From Acanthaster planci (lineage: Eukaryota; Echinodermata; Asteroidea; Valvatida; Acanthasteridae), in NCBI RefSeq assembly GCF_001949145.1, contig NW_019091702.1:1-21134 (forward strand): 21,134 nucleotides of DNA, given 5' to 3'. Positions 8,957 to 18,447 of the stretch are shown here, piece by piece. The notes under the pieces are model-generated. The model did not search any database, was not told the DNA's origin, and saw nothing but the letters and a program-made list of their open reading frames with translations. A program made the position numbers and the translations under genes. The number at the start of each line of letters is the position of its first letter. The stretch's first letter is position 1.

Positions 8957-10380
8957 CATACAAACACCTTAACAACCATTGAATGCTATTTCCAACAAAG
9001 TCGAAACTTTACACGTATTTTAGAAGTCGGACAAATGTTTCTCAGTTGATTGCTTAGTTGAATCATCAGGGGACGTTCAACTATAACTGGCCTGCAGCCA
9101 GGGGCAACCAAAATTGGTACGGTGGCGTAAATGATTTTTTTTTAATTATTGTTTTTGAAGTTTCTGAGGAAAACCAATTAATTTGTAAACTCTTGCTCTA
9201 CACTGCGTTGTTGGCCTGACCTTTAAGGTAACATGTACCATTGTCAATATGTTTAATTAACAAGTGGATACCGTACTGCTATTGAAATTACATCAGTCTG
9301 TCGCACATTATCAGGTAAAGTAACAGTAGCAATCGATTTGCCATATCTAATGCAGCTCTCTCAGAAGAGATTAAATATGCAATCGAAAAGCAATACTGTA
9401 GCTTTTGTCATGGTTATTCATGGCACTATCCATCAATATATGCAATGGTATACATGCAAAATAGCTGTAAGGACTGCCAACATCAGCCCCATTAGCATTG
9501 CCAATTTCTGAAGAACGACATTGTGTCTTCCATTCGGAATAATTAGTAGTATAGCCATTTAGTTACCATATGGCGATGCAGTGGGATGAATATTGTATTT
9601 GAAAAAAAAAAGAACAATTTCCCTAATCTGCCATAATTTATGTTAAATTATGGATCTTTGGAATTTAAAATCGCTTGCACTGCATTGGATATTCTGCAGG
9701 GTAGCCTTAGACGATATTTCATTTTCCTAATTACCTCTACTTTCCTCTTGCATGAACGCTTTCTTTACCGAAGAGAGGACAGACTTTGTATAGGGCCAAA
9801 CTGTTTAACTGGTTCTCCCCAATACGAAGTTGCATCAAGGACTTGCTGAAAAATAACTTCGGCAAACTCATGCGAATTATGAATTATATCCCATATTTGC
9901 ATCTTAGTACGCAACTTATACGACTTACATCAAGTATTGTATATACGATAAAAATATAGGACCAAATTTTGTCTGAATCTAAACAAATTTTCCAACTGTG
10001 GAAATATTTAATTTATTTGTTTATTTCGTAGGCCAGCACTTTTAATTTATGGATGATATACAAGGCCTGAAATTCCCTAGAGTGGCAGGACAGAAAGAAA
10101 ATATGATAATGATTATTTACATAAGCCTATGTTTGGAAAATTCAATTGTCGAACGTAATTTCCACAAGAGACCATAGATAGTCAGCCACTGTGTTAATGG
10201 GGCTTCAGTGCGTGTTGTTTTTAAATTGGTTTTGCTCACTCCCAAAAACTCTGTGTCACTGAAAAGCTGAATGATTTGTCTGCGTTATACTAACCAGTAA
10301 AGTCCCGCGTAGAGGGAATTTTGAAGTTATATCTTTTTCTCATTGTAGTATTATCATGGTTGACCAAAGAAAGTTAACTT
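8957..10380. other. Non-coding AT-rich stretch
   Basis: I searched both strands for exons, inverted repeats and transposon protein remains and found nothing I can support. The longest open frame (9640-9849) has no family resemblance and no splice context. Confidence 0.6.
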
Positions 10381-10422
10381 AAATAAAAAAAAAAAAAAAA
10401 ACAACAACAACAAAAACAACAG
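10381..10422. repeat. Poly(A)/(CAA)n simple repeat
   Basis: About 17 uninterrupted A follow AAAT and run into CAACAACAACAAAAACAACAG. Such tails often mark the 3' end of a retroposon on the plus strand. However, I could not define a retroposon body or matching flanking duplication upstream, so it is recorded as low-complexity DNA. Confidence 0.8.
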
Positions 10423-10699
10423 TTTTACTAGTTAATTTTAATGTCCATAGTGCCAGTGAACAGCAAGAAGAGCCTCAGTGAAATCTAAATATTATTCTAC
10501 CTGGTAGTGACATAAATCTGCGTTGGCAAGTGAGGGTTGAGGGATGGGGGGGGGTTGGAAACCACTCCATTCTGCACTGTGATTTTAGTCTGGTGCCCCT
10601 ATCTAATCCCAATCAAATTGGGTTTTGAAAGATCCGTGCGTTTTTTTCTAATGATATGAAATTCCTCGGTATTTAATTTTGTTATGTATTATAGGGTTA

Positions 10700-10857
10700 A
10701 AGGTTGCTGCAATGATGTGACATGGACATAATATTTGTCCTGGAATGTCACAAACTTCTTCAATAATGAAACACTACTTGACATCTCCTTTAGGTTGAAT
10801 GCATTCAAAAGTGCGACGTTATACATTTAAAATTATCCATGTTTCCTTGACAACTGA
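10700..10857. repeat. Diverged interspersed repeat (matches 13830-13990)
   Basis: Roughly 155 bp align in the same orientation to 13830-13990. Shared anchors are GCTGCAATGA, CTTCTT, TTGAATGCA...AAAAGTGC and TTAAAATTATCCAT, followed by a GACAACTGA/GACAATTGA end. Divergence is substantial. The flank 10423-10699 includes a G-run (10546-10555) and no gene. Confidence 0.6.
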
Positions 10858-11156
10858 CAGATTCTTTCAAGTCAAATATTAATATTTTATTTATCAAATA
10901 TTAGCAACAAAACACGACAACACGACATAAAAGCAAGGATGTCGAATCGTAAGGCTTTTGTTATTTGTTTTTCCCCAAAAACATCATATGTCGAATAAGC
11001 CCGAAGCCCCATTCGCTTCCGAATCCCCCCCAACACCAAAAGCTTGATACGCTGCTTGGCGTGACCTTTGAAAAATGATTTTTGTCCAAGGGGCGTGGCC
11101 ACCCCTCGTCCATATGTTTGCACGGCTCCCATGCTTTCTCTTTATAGAGCACAATC

Positions 11157-11289
11157 AGCCTTTTAGGTGTATGACAGACACAATAGGAGAGCGCTGTTTG
11201 GTTTGGGAAATAATCTTTTGTGTTTGCTCCAAATATGTACCACTTCAAACAGCGCCCTCCTATTGTGTCTGCCATACTTCTAAAAGGCT
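11157..11289. mobile_element. Foldback element with 44-bp inverted repeats
   Basis: Arms 11157-11200 and 11246-11289 are reverse complements at 40 of 44 positions, around a 45-nt loop. The outer end is AGCCTTTTAG; the centre reads CAGACACAATAGGAG and then GCGCTGTTTG. The interior is non-coding. This resembles a short MITE or an RNA-hairpin-forming foldback. The open frames overlapping it on both strands mirror each other, as expected of a palindrome, and are not genes. Confidence 0.85.
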
Positions 11290-11783
11290 AATGTATAGAG
11301 GGATCCTAATACGACGCTTTTAGCTGTATGTAGCTGGTGTATGCTGTGTGTGTCAGCTTCCATTCTTAATACGATCAAACGATTGAAAGTAAGGAGTCAA
11401 GACACAAAATACATACAGGTATGTTAAATTCAGACTTTTCAGGCAGCAAATTTTTGTGAAAGAGTCTTTTAGGATGACTTGACACGTAAAATCAAAAGAA
11501 AAAGTAACGGCAATTTACCGCGAACTAACGTACCTGCGACGGTCGTGGATATGCATGTGCAGTGGGCGTGGATTAAACTAAAGTAGCGTCACACATACGA
11601 ACCGGATACTGCATGTACTGTGTCGACTCCGTGCGCGCGCGCGACTAAGTTCAACACAGAGAGCCTCGGTTTAGATGCAGATATGCGCAGACGGCGCTAA
11701 TATGAAATCCCTCTATACCCGAGGGGCCATAAAACGCAAGTAACCATGCGCACACTCGACTTATCAAGAGGCCGCGCCATGCA
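11290..11783. other. GC-richer region upstream of a candidate promoter
   Basis: This stretch has more CpG than its surroundings and an alternating GTGCGCGCGCGCG tract at 11631-11643. It contains no supported gene. Its position directly before a good TATA/Inr pair makes it a plausible promoter-proximal region. Confidence 0.35.
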
Positions 11784-11815
11784 TATATAATGCACGTTTT
11801 TACAACTGTTCAGTA
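11784..11815 (+). promoter_or_regulatory. Candidate TATA/Inr core promoter
   Basis: TATATAA at 11784-11790 is followed by TCAGTA at 11810-11815, which fits the metazoan initiator TCAKTY apart from its last base. The initiator A is 28 nt from the first T of the TATA, the canonical spacing. The first ATG downstream, at 11987, opens a frame with a hydrophobic signal-like N-terminus. Motif-based only. Confidence 0.45.
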
Positions 11816-11986
11816 ACTGTTGCTCAACTCACTTTAATTTCTTTTCCTTGACAACGTGCCGCGGGCATATACAGTGTACGACGATTAAAGCCTGTTTGCA
11901 TAGTAGAGTCAAGAAACAGCCGTTAAAACTGATAATCATTCATAGCTTGATTCCACCTGTACACCAATCATTGAGTGTGATTGTGG

Positions 11987-12163
11987 ATGCTTTTAGCCGC
12001 AATTTCTTTTCTACACTTGACTACTGCTTCCGCTTCACTGACGGCCATGATAATGGTAGCACCCTTATCATCAGAGAGCCGGGATATTTTGGTTCATTTT
12101 ACAGCCAGGTGGGGTGGATTCCGCCGCCTCCTCGACTTCGCTGTGCCACACTGGACTTTTTAA
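11987..12163 (+). CDS. Candidate small secreted protein or first coding exon (speculative)
   Basis: The first ATG after the candidate promoter at 11784-11815 opens a 58-codon frame beginning MLLAAISFLHLTTASA, which looks like a signal peptide with cleavage near Ala16. Unspliced, it ends at TAA 12161-12163. Alternatively, a CAG|GTGGGG donor at 12109 could join exon-like segments at 12638-12679 (acceptor after a pyrimidine tract, donor GTAAGT), 12786-12849 (donor GTGAGT) and 12998-13072 (stop TAA). Those phases agree and would give a 100-residue product. The start context is weak (T at -3), no family is recognised, and the two middle segments are also open in another frame. This may be chance. 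A longer open frame covering 11848-12300 has no ATG start and is not favoured. Confidence 0.2.
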   Translation: MLLAAISFLHLTTASASLTAMIMVAPLSSESRDILVHFTARWGGFRRLLDFAVPHWTF

Positions 12164-13384
12164 AAAATGGCATGCATGTACAGACAATAATTAGCATTAT
12201 AACTGTGAAGTTTGAACTCAATCAGGCATACAGTTTTGTTGTCACGGTCATTGGAAGTTCGAGGCTACATGTGTACTATGTGCCAGCCGGTGTGCACTGA
12301 GCCGTGTGCACAGTGGAGAAAGAAAGCATACATTTTTTTGCTGACTTTTCCTTTGAAAAAAAATGGGCACTGCGTAAGAACGTATGTTTGATTTCCACAA
12401 AATTGGTTTCAAAAAGACAGCAAAGAGTTACTCTGAATATTGCTATAAATCCCTGAAAAATTAGTCTGGGCAATATTAGAAAATGTGTGGGGGGAATATC
12501 CGCCCCCGACGCTTTTAGAGTTAACCCGCAGCCAAGTCTTTTACATGTGTACATACGACAGGTGCCACTGCGCACAGTTCACGAGTCAAAACACCAATAA
12601 CGCTAAACCACAGCCCACTCTCGTCTTCTCCCCCCAGTTTCACCCAAACCCTTTCAAACAGTCGGGTACCACGCAGCTTGTAAGTCACAGTATAACTCGA
12701 GCTTTGTGTCTCCTGCGCCAGGCCCTGCTAAGGCATGTTTGGTATGCAGTTGCGTAATCCCTTGGTTTTCCCGCTGGCTATACAGGGTGTGGCAAAACCA
12801 GGATGAGCCAGCACCAAGCTTGCAACATCTCGTTATTGTGTCCTCCCTCGTGAGTACTATAAACCTAATCAATACCATGTATAACTGTGAAGGTTCGATT
12901 CACTTCATATTTATATTGTGTATATTTTGATATTTACCTTGTCATGCCGAAAACACCGTACCCAAAATTCTTTTTGGCCAACGCCCTCATTCCGTAGGCA
13001 TTCACTGCGTTATGTACAGTGGTTATTTTGGACAGTTATACAGTTGTTTATGCAGTCATACGCTTTGTCTAAAAATGTTGTCTTTTTTGTGTAGGCTATA
13101 CATTTGTTACTGTATATATTATTTGTTTAGCAACACTGAATGAGGCTGTAAACCCCCGCTCTATTCCTTCATATTGCATTCCTCACTGTGTATGTTGACA
13201 TTTCTTTAACCCGGGAAGGATTTGAAGTTCATATAACATGTCACTGGAGACTTATATCTGCGAATGATGCTAAACGCTGGCGTCAGTCAGCCTTCATTTT
13301 TTTTATTCGTTTCCTCCGTCGTATTTATCTTAGTCGGTCTGTTTTTGCAGCAAAAATGCGTCTCCGTTATCTGAAGTGAAATAG
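12164..13384. other. Intergenic or intronic DNA with exon-like segments
   Basis: Besides the exon-like segments at 12638-12679, 12786-12849 and 12998-13072 described with the candidate gene at 11987, I see nothing definable. The short open frames on both strands have no recognisable domains. Confidence 0.4.
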
Positions 13385-16300
13385 TCGAAAATGTGCAAAT
13401 CGGCCGAACAGGTGTCATCAGACAGGGTACGTGTTTCTCTATTTCAAAATAGTTCGTTTACATATTTCCAAACGTAAACGAAATGCCTGCTAAACAAAGA
13501 CAGGGTTTGGGTCAGTTATGCTTCCAGTTCTTTATATTTGTTATAGTTTTGCACATTACTTAGTTTAGTTCCTACACCTGAGGTCAAACAGTCTAGAAAT
13601 TGTCAAAATCGGCCTATCTTGGTATCACCAGAGGGGGGATTTGATTCCTCACCAAATTAACTGTAACAGTTACATCTCCATATTTTCACACGTAAAAGAA
13701 TATATGAAAATAAAGACATCTTTAGGACACTTTAGGTCAGGCATGCTTCGAATGTATTTTTTTCCATAAAACCACTATACACGCGTTGATTGTTCTCGTT
13801 TCTAGCAAAGTCACGTCTCCATATCCGAGCTTTTTAGTGTAGCTGCAATGAGTTTTATTATACATACGTTTTTTGCATCTTTGCACTCTTCTTGTGTGAA
13901 AACTCTTTTACACTCGTATTTGGTTGAATGCACTGAAAAGTGCCTGCTTTCGAACTATTAAAATTATCCATTCTTTCCCGGACAATTGAGGGCGCTGTTG
14001 ATGTGAAATCCTCCCGGGTAGACATAGTGCACAGGCGTTTCAGTTCAAACGTTGCTCAGAAGTTACCGAGTGAAACATTTCCGAGAGAGGGGTTAATGCT
14101 TTCCTCTTACTATGCAGATAAACACCAGTGAATCAGCAAAGAAGAGGAGACTGAGTCAAGGAAAAAACGCAGGACCTTTTTGTGTACAAACCAACAATGC
14201 AAAAACAGAGGCTTCTTCCTAAGGTGACAATACAGTTTTGCTCATGAATATGTGAACACTAATTAGTTAAAAATAAGGTTTAAGAGGTACAAAGGTCCAT
14301 TTGGGAGGTTTGTAATCACCAAAAAATTGATTGCAGCTATCCTTTTAAAAAAAATGAAAATGACACAAATTGGGCCATTCTGGTGTGATACCAAAGGGTA
14401 CACACTTCAACATACTTTGGTACAAGTTCATTTCCATATTTTCAAATACTGGAAAAATTTCTATGATTTAGAGCAACAGTTGAGGCCGGTCTCGCTTACA
14501 TATTTTTCATTCCCCCTATTATACGCACAAAGGTTGGTCTATAAAAATCTCCCTATTTGAGCTTCAAAAGTTAGAAATGTTCCAAATAACCCAATCTTGG
14601 TTTCATTCAAAAAGATAATTTCTTTCTCACTATTGTAGTTTATATCTCAATATTTAAAGGATTGAAGAAATATGAACAAATGAAAGCAAGAGTTTGGGTA
14701 AGTGTTGCTTTTTATTTTTAATTATTCCCATTGGTTTTTGGGGTCGTCTTTTTATGCAAAGTATGATCTCAATATCTCACGTTTTAGACTTATCCTGGTG
14801 TGTGTTGTCTAAAATGATACTCTTTTTGTATTCAATAGTTCCACTTATCATTTCGATATTTTTAAATTGTGGACACATGTCCATGAATGAAGACAACAGT
14901 ATGGGTTAGTTATGCTTCCAATTGTTTCATTCCCCAAGGGTACTCGCTTCAATAGGCTTTCTGAGTAAAGTCTGTTCTTTATATCTGAGCTTAACCGGTC
15001 CTGTTCCTGAGCAAGGACAGCTCCTTGTATTCGGGAATGAAAGATCTGAAAATTGTCCAAAAATGGTAGTTGTGGTGGCATCTGATAGCTGAAATTTGAC
15101 TCTATCCATTGATTTAATTTTCAAGTCCATATGTGCCATAGTAAGAAAAATTATCTGCAAGATTGGGCAATAGTTCTTGTCCTACTGCTTTCTATTTCAG
15201 TCCAATTAACCCTTTTCCCCCACTTAGCCGGTCTTGGTCCCGAGCAACGATGGCTCCTTATATTCGAGAAAAAAAATCTGAAAAATTTCCATATGTGGCA
15301 ATTGTGGTGGCATCTGAAAGCTAAAATGGTCCTCTGTCATTTGATCTAGTTTTCTATCCATATCTTCCGTAGTTACTGAAATATCCACGATGTCAAGCAA
15401 GAGTTCTTGTCATACTGCTTGAAATTCTTTGCAGTTCTCCCTTTTCGACACCTAACCAAGTCTGTTTCCATGCAAAGATGGCTCCTTATATTCAAGAATA
15501 GAAGATCTGAAAATTATCCAAATGTGGTAATTGTGGTGGCATCTGAAAGCTCAAAGGGTCCTCTATCCTTCGATCTATTTTTTATATTCATATTTGCTGT
15601 AGTCAGTGAAACATCCGCGGAATTAGGCAAGAGCTCTTGTGTTCAGTCCCTTTTCCACACTTAACTGGGCCTGTTCCCGCGCAAAGATGGCTCCAAATAT
15701 TCGAGAAAAAAAGAAATGAAAATTATCCAAATCTTACAATCGTGGTGGCATTTGAAAGTACAAAGGATCCTGTACCTGTTGATCTACTTTTCAAATCAAT
15801 ATTCACTCTAGTTAGTGCAATATAGGCGAAATAAGACAAGAGTTCTTGTCATAATGTTTGCAAGTTCTGTGCAATTCTCTCTTTCTCCACACGTAAACGG
15901 TCGTATTCCTGCGCAAAGATGGCTCCATATATTTGAGAATAAAAGATCTGAAACTAAACCAAATATGGAAATTATGGTGGTATCCGAAAGCCCATGTAAT
16001 CCTCTACCCGTTGATCTAATTTGAATATCCCTGTTTCTGTAGTTAGTGAAATATCCCCACAATTAGGCAAGAGTTCGTGCTCTACTGCTTGCCATTCTAA
16101 GCAGTTCTCCATTTCCCCACACTTTATCCTCGAGAAATAATGGCTCCATATATTTGAGAATAAAAGATCTGAATATTATCCAAATCTCGCAATCGTGGTG
16201 GCATCTGAAAGCTAAAATAATCGTTTATCCATTGATCTAATATGTATTCCCGTATTTGCTGTAGTTAAGGAAATATCTGCAAAAAAAGTGGGACTGCTTG

Positions 16301-17152
16301 TCAAACTGCTTCCTATTTTTGCGTAGTTCTGACTTTGTCCTCGCTATACCCGTCCTGATTCCGGGCATGCTCCACATGTTCGACCATAAAAGGTCTACAA
16401 ATCTGGCAATCGTGGTGTTATCCTAAAGGGCACATGTTCCTCTATTCATCCATGTAATGTTCTCTTCCATATTCGCAGGAGTTAGGAAAATATCTGCAAG
16501 TGAAATTGCTACTTGTTTTCCAACTACTTCTTTTTTACTTTGTCTGCGCTATACCGGTGCTGTCCTGCTTAGAGAAGGCTCCACATATTCGAGCATAAAA
16601 TGCTTACAAATTATCTTAATCTGCCAATCGAGGTGTCATTGTCAAGTACACATGTGTTTCTACCCATGCATGTAAGTTTTATATTGATATTTGCTTTAGT
16701 TAAGAAAATATCTGCAAAAGAAAGTGCGAATTCTCCTCCAACTTTTGCTTAATTCTGACTTTTTTTGCCCTATTTGCGCGCAGAGAATGTTCCATATATT
16801 TGAGCCTAAAAGGTCTACAAACCATCTAAATCTGGCAATAGAGATATCTTCTTAAATGGCCCATTTTCCTCTATCTGTTTGTGTAAGTTTCATATCCATA
16901 TTTGCAGTAGGTCAGGGAATATTTGCAAAAGAAAGTGCCGCTTGTTGCCCAACTGCTTTTTATTTTGCGTAATTCTGACTTTCTTTGTGCTACACCGGTT
17001 CTTTCCTGCTTAGACACGGCTCCATATATTTGAGCGTAGAAAAGTCTAAAAATTATCTAAATCTGCCAATCGTGGTGTCATCTTAAAGGGAAACATGTTC
17101 TTCTATCCGTTTATGTTAGTTTCATATCCATACTTGAAGTAGTTAGGGAAAT
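13385..17152. repeat. Decayed left part of the satellite array
   Basis: These are diverged monomers of the same satellite as 18448-21134. Landmarks recur at about 210-232 bp: a GGTGTCAT...GGGCACATGTTCCTCT block (first seen as GGTGTCATCAGACAGGGTAC at 13411), a GGCTCC...TATTCGAG block (at 15249, 15477, 15686, 15918, about 16138 and on) and TTCATATCCATA. Spacing varies through indels and identity falls steadily to the left. Non-satellite DNA (about 13830-14270) interrupts it. No coding capacity; open frames are by-products of the repeat. Confidence 0.85.
13830..13990. repeat. Second copy of the 10700-10857 repeat, within the satellite edge
   Basis: This aligns with 10700-10857 in the same orientation (GCTGCAATGA, CTTCTT, TTGAATGCACTGAAAAGTGC, TTAAAATTATCCAT). 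It lies in a gap of about 0.4 kb in the recognisable satellite, consistent with an insertion into the old array edge. GAGGGCGCTGTTG follows at its right end, echoing the GGGCGCTGTTTG of the foldback at 11157-11289. Confidence 0.55.
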
Positions 17153-18447
17153 ATGGAATTCCATATCTGCCGTCGCCCGTCGTGCGTCGTCCGTCGTGCG
17201 TCGCCCGTTTTTTGTCACGATTGCGCAAAGGTATTTTTAACTTTGACCCTTTCACATTCACATGTCCTTGTTTGATCGATCCACCATGCTTGAATCTCAT
17301 TTTAGCACTAGAACTAGAAGATGTACATGTATTCATTTTTCCAGTTGCGCCGAACTCCACTTGAAAGAAGAAATAATATCCTGACATCGGTTAAGTAACG
17401 TGTGTATGAACGTGTGTATTTTTTATTATATAAATAAATTAACAAAACAGACTTTTGTTAGGGTAGATTGTTTTTCTCGATAACTTAGTTATTCTAGACG
17501 TAACTTTACTCGTTAACAGCCTGACTTTAGGTCTATAGCCTATGCAATATTTCTGTCTGTCNTTGCACGATGTCCCACTGAACGGAATGTAAATGATAAA
17601 TTATTTACAATGTCTGATTCCTTAATAGTTTTCATAAGAGACGAACTGATTCAACATTATTTTGAGGAGGGGGGTATACCTATGATGAAATCTCCTGTAT
17701 ACTCCAAATTAGTTGCTGGTAGGCTCACAAAAGTCTTTTAAACAGTAAGGTTACTTGTTAGCCCCATAAATAATGCTGATATGCTGGACAACCTGTTCTC
17801 ATTGGTCTATCCACCATAGCATACACACCCCCAAAAACCAACACGTCACATTTTCTGAAACTTAAGCCAAGTGGTAACTACCCCCTAACAATACATTTAA
17901 TAAACAATTTGTTTTCCACGGCACTGTCTAGTATTCCTGTATTACAAGGTGAAATTGAGAGGACCAAATGGAATATCTGTATCGGTTGGCAGATTTCTTT
18001 CTAGAATTTGATGAAAACAAGTCGGCACGTCTTTACAGTATGCAAATTAGAATTAGACTGTGGATAAGTTGGCCTGAACAGTTTTGCTGAAAATGTTTTC
18101 CCCAAAAAAACACTTGTTTGAATTCTCAGAAAGGCGACATTTTCTTGTCAAGGGGAAGGGGTAGTCTAGCATTATTGGCATAAATCATGGGACTAGCACT
18201 GCGGGTGGGATATGTACTTGCCTTATGGGGAAAAGATCCTCAGAAGTGAACGGAACCATAGCATCGTCATTTGTTAAACCCCGGCTTTTGCAGGTCCTAT
18301 GCAACCCATTTGATGGGTGACGGGCGACGCACGACGGACAACGGGCGACGCACGACGGAAAATGGCGTGTTTGGAACTAGTAAATGGCAGAATTGGGACA
18401 TAACAAAAAGCAAAATGCGACAGGCGACGGCAGATATGGAATTCCAT
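17153..18447. mobile_element. 1.3-kb inverted-repeat element inserted in the satellite
   Basis: Ends are inverted: ATGGAATTCCATATCTGCCG at 17153-17172 and its complement ending at 18447. Inside each end lies a GC-rich set of short tandem units built on CGTCGCCCGTCGTG (17169-17208), mirrored at 18316-18359 and again near 18421-18430. The unit therefore looks like a non-autonomous DNA element with subterminal repeats. Left flank GGGAAATAT and right flank ATGCGTTCAAAGGAAAG resume the satellite, so it clearly interrupts a monomer. The target-site duplication is at most 2 bp (AT) or unclear. The interior is AT-rich, has no transposase and holds one ambiguous base (17562). Confidence 0.85.

Noticed and set aside
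10381-10422. A-rich tract as the tail of a specific SINE or LINE
   Set aside because: No element body or flanking target-site duplication could be identified, so only a simple repeat is reported.
11848-12300. A 150-codon open frame, the longest in the central region
   Set aside because: It begins at TTG with no ATG until late, contains no recognised domain and competes with the frame opened by the first ATG after the promoter-like motifs.
12886-12900. GGTTCGATTCA as a tRNA B box
   Set aside because: No A box at the right distance, no cloverleaf pairing and no terminator were found.
17153-18447. A transposase gene inside the inverted-repeat element
   Set aside because: Neither strand has a long frame. 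The short frames at both ends merely translate the GC-rich tandem units into repetitive Arg-Thr-Asp-Gly text.
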